Source: Dehalococcoidia bacterium (GTDB lineage: Bacteria; Chloroflexota; Dehalococcoidia; Lucifugimonadales; GCA-2717565). From it: a stretch of DNA of 51,813 nucleotides. The DNA is taken from the NCBI GenBank assembly GCA_009692865.1, contig SHYH01000004.1:1-51813 (forward strand), in the 5' to 3' direction. Every line of letters starts with the position of its first letter. The stretch's first letter is position 1. Under the pieces are notes generated by a model. It was given only the letters and a program-made list of their open reading frames with translations. It was not told the DNA's origin and did not search any database. The translations under genes and the position numbers were made by a program. Shown here one piece after another: positions 1 through 10,275 of the stretch.

Positions 1-318
1 CAGCCTCATGGCTCCCGTGGCTGAAAGGAAGGCTAAGGAACCTGCCATGAGGAGGGCAGCGGCTGCAATGACGGATGGAGGCGACTGATGAGCGATGGCA
101 ATGACAGCGAGGGCCTTCAAAGGCTGGACGGGCATAGGGATACGGAAATACCAGCCCGCCAGAATGTAGGTTATGCCCACACCAAAAAGAGTGGTGGTGG
201 GGTTCAGGCCGTTCACGGCTACCAGGGCAGCTTCTAGGGGGATAAGAATCCCCAGGTCTCCCAAGCCGCCGCTGAGCTCCTTCGGTGTTAGGAGATACGG
301 CCCAATGCGGAGCTTCAT
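1..318 (-). CDS. Putative molybdate/sulfate transporter, MOT1 family (C-terminus outside window)
   Basis: The minus-strand frame is open for 106 codons from an ATG at 318 to the window edge, so only the N-terminus is present. It begins MKLRIGPYLLTPKELSGGLG and continues with a GDLGILIPL stretch, hydrophobic segments and a MPVQPLKALAVIAIA segment. The early GDLG motif followed by the PxQPxKA segment is typical of the MFS_MOT1 / SulP-related molybdate or sulfate permease family, which are polytopic inner-membrane proteins. No clear Shine-Dalgarno precedes the ATG; a TAGAAT hexamer lies about 10 nt upstream, so a leaderless transcript is possible. The family is recognised from motifs only and the substrate is not determined. 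Confidence 0.7.
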   Translation of the reverse strand, partial: MKLRIGPYLLTPKELSGGLGDLGILIPLEAALVAVNGLNPTTTLFGVGITYILAGWYFRIPMPVQPLKALAVIAIAHQSPPSVIAAAALLMAGSLAFLSATGAMRL

Positions 319-437
319 ATGATCATTCTACAACCGAAAGAGGGGAAAGCACTACATGACCAGCACCGTCAGGGTCGCAGGGCTCGCCTTTCATCCACGC
401 TACGGCAGGTGATGGAGGGCGACGGCTCAGGGTAAAG

Positions 438-1313
438 TCAGGGTGGGGTTGACCCCTGCTCCCGCCTTCCACCGGCGCGTGTCTGTCCGGCGGGACAGAT
501 GTCCAGCAGGCAGCAACCTTCGCAGAGGGGGGTCTTGCGGCAGGTGGCCTTGCCGTGGGCCACCTGCAGGGCGTGGTACTCGTTGAAGAGAGGTGCCTCG
601 CGGGGCAGGGCCCCGTGGAGCAAGTCCTGCCAGTCCTGGTAGGTAAGGCCTTGGGGGGTGATGCCCAGTCGCTCGAAGATGCGGCGGGTGTAGGCGTCCA
701 CCACGAAGAAGGGGTAGCCTGCCGCGTAGAGGAGGATGTCGTCGGCCGTCTCCTTCCCGATGCCGTGGATGGAAAGGAGCTCCTGCCTCAGCAGTTCGGC
801 GGGTTGCCGAAGGAAGGCGTCCAGGTGGTCCTGGTGGCGGCTCCCCAGGTGGCGTCTCCCTCGCTCTGTCGGGGCGTCGGGGAAGAGGGCCACGTCATTC
901 TCGACCAGGGTCACCGACTTGGCCTCGATGAAGCAGCGCCCTCGGTGTTCCGTCAGGAGGAGGTCCAGGCGGCTCTCCCCGAAGGTTACCTCCCGCCGGA
1001 CCGTCTCATACTTGGCGAAGGGAGGCGCCTGGCCCTGGCGGATCGCCTCGGCCAGGACCGCGGGGGGGAGGTGGGCGTCACAGCTCACTAGACGTCCCTC
1101 CGCCTCCACGAGGACCATGTCGAAGGGGGTCTTTCGGGGTCCCGTCTTGGGGGCCAGGAACACCAGGTTGCCGGGCTGCAGGAGCTCACGGAGCCTTCCG
1201 GAGTTGGGAAGGTGTGCCGTCACGGACTGCCCGTTCACCTCCGCCAGGACAGCGAACCGGTTCAAACGGTGCGACAGGACGGCCTTCTGGAGGGGAGAAG
1301 GGAGGAGCACCAT
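438..1313 (-). CDS. Chimera: SfsA-like nuclease N-terminal part fused to endonuclease III-like C-terminal part
   Basis: The 291-residue protein starts at ATG 1313, where an AGAGGT ribosome site lies 8 nt upstream and the sequence matches normal SfsA starts; the frame extends upstream to 1379 without support. Residues about 1-70 resemble the SfsA OB-fold. Residues about 70-155 resemble its PD-(D/E)XK domain, with RLDLLL and FIEAKS giving the D and E-x-K residues. After RGRRHL the sequence changes to the C-terminal half of endonuclease III-type glycosylases: HhH motif SIHGIGKETADDILL, catalytic-Asp motif VVDAYTRR, and iron-sulfur cysteines spaced C-x5-C-x2-C-x5-C near the end. The C-terminal part of SfsA and roughly the N-terminal half of endonuclease III are missing. 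It could be a genuine fusion, an in-frame deletion between neighbouring genes, or an assembly error. It is divergent from pyrF. Confidence 0.75.
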   Translation of the reverse strand: MVLLPSPLQKAVLSHRLNRFAVLAEVNGQSVTAHLPNSGRLRELLQPGNLVFLAPKTGPRKTPFDMVLVEAEGRLVSCDAHLPPAVLAEAIRQGQAPPFAKYETVRREVTFGESRLDLLLTEHRGRCFIEAKSVTLVENDVALFPDAPTERGRRHLGSRHQDHLDAFLRQPAELLRQELLSIHGIGKETADDILLYAAGYPFFVVDAYTRRIFERLGITPQGLTYQDWQDLLHGALPREAPLFNEYHALQVAHGKATCRKTPLCEGCCLLDICPAGQTRAGGRREQGSTPP

Positions 1314-1357
1314 GGCGCGTAGACCTCTCAGCGTGCTGGTATCGTAGCACCACGCCC

Positions 1358-1387
1358 TTGCCCTAGCAACGCTGTGCATTGTAGAGT
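1358..1387 (+). promoter_or_regulatory. Putative sigma70-type promoter of pyrF
   Basis: TTGCCC at 1358-1363 and TAGAGT at 1382-1387 are separated by 18 nt. They sit just upstream of the pyrF ribosome site (GGAGG near 1394). The match is moderate. Confidence 0.35.
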
Positions 1388-1405
1388 AGGGCCTGGAGGT
1401 TTCCC

Positions 1406-2248
1406 ATGGCAGGGTTCTTGGAAAAGCTGGAGCGCGCGTGCCGGACCAACCAGAGCCTGTTGTGCGTCGGGCTGGACCCGGTGCCCGAGCGCATGCCGGT
1501 CCCCGGCATCTACGAGTTCAACCGCCAGATCATCGATGCGACCCACGACCTGGTGTGCGCCTACAAACCCAACCTGGCTTTCTACGAGGCCCAGGGCCTT
1601 GAGGGGCTCCGCGCCTTGGAGAAGACCCTCGCCGCCATTCCCAGCCACATCCCCGTCATAGGGGATGCAAAGCGGGGCGACATCGGCCCCACGGCAGTCG
1701 CCTATGCTAAGGCCATGTACGAGGTGTGGGGCTTTGACGCCGCCACGGTGAACCCCTATCTGGGCCGCGACGCCGTGGAGCCCTTCCTGGCCTACCGAGA
1801 CCGTGGAGTGTTCCTGGTGTGCCGCACCTCCAACCCTGGAGCCCGGGAGTTCCAGGACCTGATAAGCAGTCCGCCCTTCGGCGGGGACCCCCGTCCCCTC
1901 TACGAGTGGGTGGCCCTGAAGGCGATGACCTGGAACGAGGCGGGCAACGTGGGCCTGGTGGCGGGGGCTACGTACCCTGATGAGCTGACCGCTCTTCGGG
2001 AGCTGTGCCCTGATATGCCCTTCCTGATCCCCGGCCTGGGGGCCCAGGGGGGTGATCTGGAGCGGTCTGTGAGGAACGGCGCGGACGGTCGAGGGCTGGG
2101 GGCTGTGTTGAACGTCTCCCGCCAGGTGCTGTACGCGTCCGCGGACCCCGGAAAGTTTGCGGCGGCGGCCCGGGCCGTGGCCCAGGACATCAGGGGCCAG
2201 ATGGTGCAGGTGTTGAGGGAGATGGAGGCGCCGTGGCTGTCGAGCTGA
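1406..2248 (+). CDS. pyrF: Orotidine 5'-phosphate decarboxylase
   Basis: The 280-residue protein decarboxylates OMP to UMP, the last step of de novo pyrimidine synthesis in the cytosol. The active-site signature DAKRGD is at residues 87-92, within GDAKRGDIGPTA. The length and CVGLDPVPERMP beginning fit the longer type 2 PyrF family (about 270-310 residues) rather than the 230-residue E. coli type. The ATG at 1406 is preceded by GGAGG at a good distance. The 3' end overlaps the next gene by 16 nt, so the two are probably co-transcribed and translationally coupled. It ends in TGA, which shows that UGA acts as a stop codon in this genome. No other pyrimidine gene is in the window. Confidence 0.95.
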   Translation: MAGFLEKLERACRTNQSLLCVGLDPVPERMPVPGIYEFNRQIIDATHDLVCAYKPNLAFYEAQGLEGLRALEKTLAAIPSHIPVIGDAKRGDIGPTAVAYAKAMYEVWGFDAATVNPYLGRDAVEPFLAYRDRGVFLVCRTSNPGAREFQDLISSPPFGGDPRPLYEWVALKAMTWNEAGNVGLVAGATYPDELTALRELCPDMPFLIPGLGAQGGDLERSVRNGADGRGLGAVLNVSRQVLYASADPGKFAAAARAVAQDIRGQMVQVLREMEAPWLSS

Positions 2249-2478
2249 GGTTGGGGGAGGTTTTGCGCCTGAAGAAACGCCACCCTTGCGGCAGCGAGGA
2301 GTGGGAGGTGTATCGGGTCGGTGCCGACGTGGGGATCAAGTGCGTCGGCTGTGGCCGACGGGTGTTGTTGCCCCGGTCTCGCCTGGAGCCTCGCATCCGT
2401 GTCGTCAAGCCCCGCACTGCGCCTCGTCTGGTGAAGGGCGAAGGGGCGATGCAGGAAGCGCCTCGCCCGCACCTGTAG
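2233..2478 (+). CDS. DUF951 family protein
   Basis: This small 81-residue protein has a GTG start at 2233 with GGAGG just upstream, overlapping the end of pyrF in another frame. The core LGEVLRLKKRHPCGSEEWEV, then VGADVGIKCVGCGR and VLLPRSRLEPRIR, matches the DUF951 family, typically about 65 residues. The HPCG and CVGCG cysteines may bind a metal ion. The function is unknown; family members are thought to be small nucleic-acid- or ribosome-associated proteins, but nothing here proves it. The C-terminal 20 residues (after about 58) are an extra tail rich in Pro, Arg and Ala. The overlap with pyrF implies the same transcript. Confidence 0.85.
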   Translation: MAVELRLGEVLRLKKRHPCGSEEWEVYRVGADVGIKCVGCGRRVLLPRSRLEPRIRVVKPRTAPRLVKGEGAMQEAPRPHL

Positions 2479-2507
2479 TTGACGGAGATTGTGACTGGGG
2501 GTACAAT
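2479..2507 (+). promoter_or_regulatory. Consensus sigma70 promoter of rex
   Basis: TTGACG at 2479-2484 and TACAAT at 2502-2507 are separated by exactly 17 nt. Transcription is predicted to start near 2513-2515, about 45 nt upstream of the rex ATG. A 7-bp hairpin (CCCCGAT / ATCGGGG, 2516-2534) would form in the 5' leader. Confidence 0.75.
2489..2506. promoter_or_regulatory. Putative Rex operator over the rex promoter (autoregulation)
   Basis: TTGTGACTGGGGGTACAA matches the Rex consensus TTGTGA-N6-TCACAA at 10 of 12 defined positions. It covers the spacer and most of the -10 element of the rex promoter, a position that would block RNA polymerase. Rex autoregulation is common in the family. The assignment is by eye. 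Confidence 0.55.
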
Positions 2508-2557
2508 TGGCACCGCCCCGATGCCCCATCGGGGTAAGCCCTCCCTAGAAAACGCCC

Positions 2558-3295
2558 ATGCTGCCCTTTGCTCAGTCCATGCCGAGAGACCGCCAGGGGG
2601 ACAACCTGCAGGTGGAAGTGCCTGAGGTAGTAGTCCTGCGTCTGCCCCTCTACCTGAGGACGCTCACCTTGGTGACCTCTCAAGGCCTCGATGTCATCAG
2701 CTCTCAGGAGTTGGGCGAGCAGCTCCACATGACCCCGGCTCAAATCCGCAAGGACTTGAGCTACTTTGGGCGTTTCGGCAAGCAGGGCCGGGGCTACAGC
2801 GTCCGCCACCTGGTGAGGGAGCTACGGCGGATCCTCGGCTTGAATCAGGAGTGGGAGGTGGTGTTGGTGGGGGTGGGGCGCTTGGGCCGGGCCGTCCTGT
2901 CCTATCCAGGGTTTAAGCCCGAGGGGTTCAGGGTGGTAGCGGCTTTTGATGATAACCCCAGCAATGTGGGAGAGGTGATCAACGAGGTGCAGGTACACCC
3001 GGTTGAGGCGTTGCCGCAGACGTTGGCCGAGCGCCATGTCCGGATCGCCATTGTGGCGGTGCCCGTCGCCCAGACCCAGCCGGTGGTGAACCTCCTGGTG
3101 CAGAACGGGGTTCAGGCCATCCTCAACTACGCGCCGTACTCGCCTGAGGTGCCGCCGGGGGTGCGCATCAGCAACATCGACCCCGTGCTGGCCCTCCAGT
3201 CCATGACCTTCTACCTCGCTGCTGCAGGGGGCCCTGTACCCAATGCGTCGGCTCCCTTGCGGTCCAGGGGGGAGCCCGTTTCTCCGCGCCGCTAG
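2558..3295 (+). CDS. rex: Redox-sensing transcriptional repressor Rex
   Basis: This 245-residue repressor senses the NADH/NAD+ ratio and releases DNA when NADH is high. The N-terminal winged helix is at about residues 21-80 (VVLRLPLYLR, then SSQELGEQLHMTPAQIRKDL and the wing FGKQGRGY). The Rossmann NADH-binding domain follows, with VGVGRLGRA at about 104-112 and FDDNPSNVG. A C-terminal swapped helix (DPVLALQSMTFYLA) is present, followed by a 20-residue tail of low complexity. Two ATGs (2558, 2579) are possible; neither has a strong ribosome site. It has its own promoter with a Rex-like operator, and a second such site lies at the ATP synthase promoter 9 kb away. Confidence 0.93.
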   Translation: MLPFAQSMPRDRQGDNLQVEVPEVVVLRLPLYLRTLTLVTSQGLDVISSQELGEQLHMTPAQIRKDLSYFGRFGKQGRGYSVRHLVRELRRILGLNQEWEVVLVGVGRLGRAVLSYPGFKPEGFRVVAAFDDNPSNVGEVINEVQVHPVEALPQTLAERHVRIAIVAVPVAQTQPVVNLLVQNGVQAILNYAPYSPEVPPGVRISNIDPVLALQSMTFYLAAAGGPVPNASAPLRSRGEPVSPRR

Positions 3296-3345
3296 CAGGG
3301 CGTGCCCACCCCATCGAGACTTCTTTTTCCGCACTCCTTCAAGGT

Positions 3346-4164
3346 TCAGGGACTGGTCTGGCCTCGTGGGCGCAACACAAGCTGGTAGATAGCGGCACCT
3401 ATAGGTCCGCCTACCAATGGTCCGACGATGTAGACCCAGAACCCCGCCGAGGGCCCCGGTATTGCAACGTCGTCCCAGCCTGCCACAAACGCCACCAGCC
3501 TCGGCCCAAAGTCTCGGGCTGGATTCCACCCGGCCTGGGTCAGCGGTGCAAAGAGGGCGATGAGGCTCGCTATGGTGAACCCGATCAACAACGGGACCAG
3601 GGGGTTGGATGCATGGCGTGGGTTCCGGGAGTCCGTCAGGGCGAAGATCACCAGGACCAGGATGGCGGTTCCAAACGCTTCGATGGTGACGGCGCCAAGG
3701 GGTGAGATGAGGGCGTGGGCCTCGGCGCCGGCGCCGAAGATGGCAGGGTTGGGAAAATACTCTCCAAACACCATGGCGGAGAGCTCGCTTCCCGAAGCCC
3801 CCCTGGTCAGACCCTGCTCCCTCTCAAAGCGCAGGATGAGAGAGCCGAAGGCCCAGAACACGGTAACCCCTGCAAGCACTGCGCCTGCCAGCTGGGACCC
3901 CCAGTAGGCAAACAGTCGTGTGAGGGGAAACTCCTGCCTTCGGAAGAGGGCGAAGGCCAGGCTGACGGCAGGGTTGAGATGGGCTCCGGAAGCGGCCGCG
4001 GTGACGTAGATGGCCAGTGTGGCCCCGAAGCCCCACACGACAGCCACCTGCCACAGCCCCACTAGGGCTCCCGTCAGAACGGCGACGGCTACCGCCCCCG
4101 TGCCGAACAGGACCAAGAGGTAGGTGCCAACAACCTCTCCCATGCAGGCGTAGCGCAGTCTCAT
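3346..4164 (-). CDS. glpF: MIP family channel, glycerol facilitator type
   Basis: This 272-residue inner-membrane channel has six predicted membrane helices and two half-helix NPA loops: SGAHLNPAVSLA (NPA at 64-66) and AGWNPARDFGPRL (NPA at 214-216). The Asp directly after the second NPAR is the hallmark of aquaglyceroporins such as GlpF, so glycerol or small polyols are the likely substrate, although water conduction cannot be excluded. The ATG at 4164 has AAGGAG 7 nt upstream. It converges with rex and lies just downstream of atpC on the same strand. No glycerol kinase gene is nearby. Confidence 0.85.
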   Translation of the reverse strand: MRLRYACMGEVVGTYLLVLFGTGAVAVAVLTGALVGLWQVAVVWGFGATLAIYVTAAASGAHLNPAVSLAFALFRRQEFPLTRLFAYWGSQLAGAVLAGVTVFWAFGSLILRFEREQGLTRGASGSELSAMVFGEYFPNPAIFGAGAEAHALISPLGAVTIEAFGTAILVLVIFALTDSRNPRHASNPLVPLLIGFTIASLIALFAPLTQAGWNPARDFGPRLVAFVAGWDDVAIPGPSAGFWVYIVGPLVGGPIGAAIYQLVLRPRGQTSP

Positions 4165-4258
4165 CAGGATCTCCTTTTACCGTAGTAGGTTGGGTAAGTG
4201 GACAGTTCGAGCGTCTAAAATGACAGCTTGCCGCCAATGGAGTCCAAAGGCAGAGGAG

Positions 4259-4702
4259 CTACGATTGCCCTGAGGGTGGTGGTGCGCCGCCTCCAGGCCT
4301 CCGGCGACGTTGGGCCACCCGGAGGCGCACCTGGGCGTGCCGCAAGGAGGTCATGGCCCGCTCTAGGCCCACGTCGGCGGTGCGGCGCTGCAGCCGCTCC
4401 TGGGCGCGCTGGATGGCCGCCTGGGCACGGGCCTCGTCGATCTCGTCGGCCCGTTCGGCGGCGTCGGCCAGGATCGTCACCTTGTTGGCCAGCACCTCCA
4501 GGAAGCCCCCGGTCACTGCGATGCTGGTCTCCTGGCCCTCCTTGATCACCCGCACCTCCCCGGGCTGGAGGTAGGTCAAGAGAGGAGCGTGGTGGGGAAG
4601 GATGCCCAACTCCCCTTCGATGCCCGGGGCAACGATGGCGTTCACCTCATCGGTGTAGACCACCCGCTCGGCAGTGACGATCTCAAAGCGCATGGTTGAC
4701 AT
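4259..4702 (-). CDS. atpC: ATP synthase F1 epsilon subunit
   Basis: The 147-residue central-stalk subunit of F1 couples rotation to catalysis and can inhibit ATP hydrolysis. The N-terminal beta-sandwich is clear (RFEIVTAERVVYTDEVNAIV, then PGIEGELGILPHHAPLLTYL and the GGFLEV motif). The C-terminal helical hairpin (about 90-130, ARAQAAIQRAQERLQRR) is present, followed by an Arg/Gly/Pro-rich tail of about 15 residues. It is the last gene of the atp operon, 2 nt after the atpD stop. Confidence 0.95.
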   Translation of the reverse strand: MSTMRFEIVTAERVVYTDEVNAIVAPGIEGELGILPHHAPLLTYLQPGEVRVIKEGQETSIAVTGGFLEVLANKVTILADAAERADEIDEARAQAAIQRAQERLQRRTADVGLERAMTSLRHAQVRLRVAQRRRRPGGGAPPPSGQS

Positions 4703-4704
4703 GA

Positions 4705-7007
<2,303 letters not shown>

Positions 7008-7047
7008 GGGCCTTTCTCTCTACAGGGTCTTGCTACCTTTCAAACCC

Positions 7048-8559
7048 TTAGTACGCTACCCGCTGCTTGAACTGGCCAATGGCCTCCTGGAGGGCCTTCT
7101 CCGTCGCGGCGTCCAGGTCGTTGGTCTGAACGATCTTCTGGAGAATCTCCGAGTGGGAGGTGTCCATGAACCGGTGGAAGCTCTCCTCAAAGGCGGCCAC
7201 CTTCTCCATAGGCACATCGTCCATGTACCCGTTGACGACGGCGTACAGGATGGTGACCTGCTTTGGCAGCGACAAGGGCTGGTACTGGAGCTGCTTGAGC
7301 ACGTCGGTAGTCCGTTGCCCCCGCTCGATTTGGCGGCGGGTCGCCACGTCAAGGTCGGCGGTGCCGAACTGGGCGAAGGTGACCAGGGCGCGGTACTGGG
7401 CCAGGTCCAGGCGCAGGCGGCCTGCCACGCGGCGCATGGCGCGGCGCTGGGCGGCCCCTCCCACGCGGGAGACCGAGAGCCCCACGTTCACCGCAGGGCG
7501 AATGCCGGCGTTGAACAGGTCCGGCTCCAGGTAGATCTGTCCGTCGGTGATGGAGATGACGTTGGTGGGGATGTAGGCCGAGACGTCCCCTGCCTGGGTC
7601 TCGATGATGGGCAGAGCCGTCAGGGAGCCTCCGCCGTGCTCGGGCGCCATGTGGGCCGCCCGCTCCAGGAGGCGGCTGTGCAGGTAGAAAACGTCGCCGG
7701 GGTAGGCCTCCCGCCCTGGTGGCCGCCGCAGCAGCAGGGAGAGCTGGCGGTAGGCCCAGGCGTGTTTGGTAAGGTCGTCGTAGATGATGAGGGCATCCTT
7801 CCCCTGGGCCATGAACTCCTCACCCATCGAGCAGCCGGCGTAGGGTGCCAGGTACTGGAGGGGGGCCGGGTCCGAGGAGTTGGCGACCACCACGATGGTG
7901 TGCTCCATGGCGCCTTGCTCCTTCAGGGTCGCCACCACGCGGGCCACCTTCCCAACCCGCTGGCCGATGGCCACGTAGATGCAGATGAGGTCGCCCCCCT
8001 TCTGGTTGACGATGGCGTCCAGGGCGATGGCCGTCTTGCCGGTGGAGCGGTCGCCGATGATGAGCTCCCGCTGCCCCCGCCCGATAGGGATCATGGCGTC
8101 AATGGCCTTGATGCCCGTCTGGACCGGGGTGTCCACCCCCTTGCGGGTGACCACGTTGGGGGCCACCACCTCCACGGGGCGGAACCTGGTGGTCTGAATG
8201 GGTCCCTTGCCGTCCAGGGGTTGCCCCAGGGGATTGACGACACGCCCGATGAGGGCCTCTCCCACGGGCACCTGGGCCACCTGGCCGGTGGTGCGAACCT
8301 CGTCGCCCTCTTTGACCGAGGACTCCTCGCCCAGGATGGCGGCGCCCACGTTGTCCTCCTCCAGGTTCAGGGCCAGGCCCAGGACCCCGTTCTCGAACCG
8401 GAGGAGCTCGGTGTACTTGGCCCCTGCCAGGCCGTGGATGCGAGCGATGCCATCACCCACCTCAATGACGGTCCCCACGTCCGCCGTGGGAAGGCGAGTG
8501 CTGAACTCCTCAATCTGCCTGCGGAGGACGGCGGCGATATCCTGTCCACGAGTAGTCAT
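7048..8559 (-). CDS. atpA: ATP synthase F1 alpha subunit
   Basis: The 503-residue subunit forms the noncatalytic nucleotide sites of the F1 hexamer. The P-loop [13 protein letters not shown] is at about 169-181, and the Walker B region is [20 protein letters not shown]. The arginine-finger segment [10 protein letters not shown] is present. The start ATG at 8559 has GGGAGGAAGAG just upstream. A 114-nt gap separates it from atpH; that gap holds only a 33-codon micro-ORF overlapping the atpH stop, which is not convincing. Confidence 0.97.
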   Translation of the reverse strand: MTTRGQDIAAVLRRQIEEFSTRLPTADVGTVIEVGDGIARIHGLAGAKYTELLRFENGVLGLALNLEEDNVGAAILGEESSVKEGDEVRTTGQVAQVPVGEALIGRVVNPLGQPLDGKGPIQTTRFRPVEVVAPNVVTRKGVDTPVQTGIKAIDAMIPIGRGQRELIIGDRSTGKTAIALDAIVNQKGGDLICIYVAIGQRVGKVARVVATLKEQGAMEHTIVVVANSSDPAPLQYLAPYAGCSMGEEFMAQGKDALIIYDDLTKHAWAYRQLSLLLRRPPGREAYPGDVFYLHSRLLERAAHMAPEHGGGSLTALPIIETQAGDVSAYIPTNVISITDGQIYLEPDLFNAGIRPAVNVGLSVSRVGGAAQRRAMRRVAGRLRLDLAQYRALVTFAQFGTADLDVATRRQIERGQRTTDVLKQLQYQPLSLPKQVTILYAVVNGYMDDVPMEKVAAFEESFHRFMDTSHSEILQKIVQTNDLDAATEKALQEAIGQFKQRVAY

Positions 8560-8673
8560 TACGCTCTTCCTCCCATCACCCTGATGGCGTCAGCAATGTA
8601 GTGGCCTGTCTTATGAGGTCCGTGGTTCGACTGTAGGGGCGTAGTATGCTATGCCCTTTTGCTATCCGCTCCA

Positions 8674-9213
8674 TCATCCAGTGCCGGCCACCAGGTGACG
8701 GCGCAGCTCCTGGAGCTGGGTGCGAAGGCTGCCGTCGATGAGCCGGTCGCCGATACGGGCGATGAAGCCCCCCAGGATGGAGCCGTCCACCTGGGACTGG
8801 ATACGCACTTCCCTTTCCACCAGCTGGGAGAGCCGGGAGGCGATCCTGGCCCGCTCCTCGGGCTCCAGGGGCACGGCGGTGGTCACCCTGGCCACCTCAA
8901 TGCCCAAAGCGGCGTTGGCCAGGCGCTGGTACTCCTCCAGGATCGCGGGGGCCAGGCGCAGGTGCCCCCGTGAGGTGAGGAGGCAGACCAGGTTCTGGAG
9001 CAAGGGGCTTTGCACCGCCAAAGCCTGGCGGATCAGACCCACCTTCTCCTCCAGGAGGATCTCAGGGGTCTCCAAAACCGTGCGGAGCCCCTCGTTCTGC
9101 ATAAGGTCACCCAGGGCCTGGAGGCGAGGCACCCAGGCCTCCAACTCGCTCCGCTCCCGAGCCAGTTCGAAGATGACCTCTGCGTACCTTTTGGCCGAGC
9201 CTTTCCTGGGCAT
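8674..9213 (-). CDS. atpH: ATP synthase F1 delta subunit
   Basis: The 179-residue peripheral-stalk subunit joins F1 to the b dimer (OSCP family). The six-helix N-terminal domain starts with KRYAEVIFELARE. The C-terminal region contains the conserved LDPELLGGFIARIG-type motif, here SQVDGSILGGFIARIGDRLIDGSL. It is 11 nt downstream of atpF. Confidence 0.93.
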   Translation of the reverse strand: MPRKGSAKRYAEVIFELARERSELEAWVPRLQALGDLMQNEGLRTVLETPEILLEEKVGLIRQALAVQSPLLQNLVCLLTSRGHLRLAPAILEEYQRLANAALGIEVARVTTAVPLEPEERARIASRLSQLVEREVRIQSQVDGSILGGFIARIGDRLIDGSLRTQLQELRRHLVAGTG

Positions 9214-9224
9214 GGGGTTAGGTA

Positions 9225-9728
9225 CTACCTCTTAAGGTCGCCGCTCTCTTCTAGGACCCGCTCGATGACCTGCCGATGGGCGTCCCGGTCTATGGAGCGC
9301 TCCACCACTCGCTCGGCGGCCCGGATGGCCAGGTCGGCGAAGTGGCGGCGCACCTCCTCGACGGCGGCGTCCCGTTCCTGCTGAATCTCCGCCCGAGCCC
9401 TGGTCAGCATCTGCGCCACGGCCTCCCCGGCCCGCTCCTGCTCTTCCTGACGGAACCGGTCTGCTGACTCCCGGGCCTGGGCCATCATCTGTTGCCCCTC
9501 CTGGCGGGCCGCCTCCAGCTGTCGCTGGAGCTCCTGCTGCTGCTGGGCCGCCTCCTGCCGCACCCGGTCCGCCGTCTCCAGGCTCTCGCGGATGCGGCTC
9601 TGGCGCTCATCGAGCATCTTCAGGATGCGCTTGTACCCAACGACGTAGAGGATCCCCACCAGCAGGAGGAAGTTGATCCCGTAGGCGATGAGGCTGGGTA
9701 GGTGAAAGCCAAGCCCTTCTTCTGGCAA
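9225..9728 (-). CDS. atpF: ATP synthase Fo b subunit
   Basis: This 167-residue subunit has one N-terminal membrane helix (about residues 12-30, IAYGINFLLLVGILYVVGY) and a long, highly charged, Gln/Glu/Arg-rich coiled-coil stalk, as expected for the peripheral stator. A single b gene is present rather than b and b'. It is separated from atpE by 129 nt that contain a strong hairpin. Confidence 0.95.
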   Translation of the reverse strand: MPEEGLGFHLPSLIAYGINFLLLVGILYVVGYKRILKMLDERQSRIRESLETADRVRQEAAQQQQELQRQLEAARQEGQQMMAQARESADRFRQEEQERAGEAVAQMLTRARAEIQQERDAAVEEVRRHFADLAIRAAERVVERSIDRDAHRQVIERVLEESGDLKR

Positions 9729-9804
9729 GATAGCCCTCCCTCAGGTGTCTCTCCGCTCAACCAAAGTCTGTAGCACCACCGGGCCCCTCGGCAAGAGGAC
9801 CGTT

Positions 9805-9831
9805 CCGCCAGGGCCTCTGGGGCTCTGGCGG
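9805..9831 (-). other. Intercistronic hairpin between atpE and atpF
   Basis: CCGCCAGGGCC (9805-9815) pairs with GGCTCTGGCGG (9821-9831), an 11-bp stem with one G-T pair and a 5-nt loop, beginning about 26 nt after the atpE stop. No U-tract follows. It may act as an mRNA processing or 3' stabilising element that helps raise c-subunit output. Confidence 0.45.
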
Positions 9832-9857
9832 CCTAAGGGCCCCAGTGCTCGATGGCT

Positions 9858-10124
<267 letters not shown>

Positions 10125-10143
10125 TCAGATGAAAGGGTGGTGC

Positions 10144-10257
10144 CTAGGTGTTCTTGACCCTTGCTCCTGCCGAGTGTACAGGGCGAAGACGACGCCCAAG
10201 GCCGCAGCCGCCAAGCCCTATGGCAACCAGGGAGCACATAAACGATAGTACAGCCAT
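10144..10257 (-). CDS. Small hypothetical ORF between atpB and atpE, possibly frameshifted
   Basis: A 37-codon frame starts at ATG 10257, 18 nt after the atpB stop, with AAAGG upstream. It begins MAVLSFMCSLVAIGL, then becomes GGCGLGRRLRPVHSAG, which is unlike a real protein. A one-base shift after residue 14-15 instead gives LAAAALGVVFALYTRQEQG, completing a typical single membrane helix with a charged end. This suggests a 35-45-residue membrane protein broken by a small indel, or a coincidence. The function is unknown. Confidence 0.3.
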   Translation of the reverse strand: MAVLSFMCSLVAIGLGGCGLGRRLRPVHSAGARVKNT

Positions 10258-10275
10258 GATGACCTTTCTTGGGGT

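Noticed and set aside
8576-8677. 33-codon micro-ORF overlapping the atpH stop (ATGA) before atpA
   Set aside because: It has no hydrophobic or domain pattern, and overlap alone is weak evidence. Kept only as a note on the 114-nt gap.
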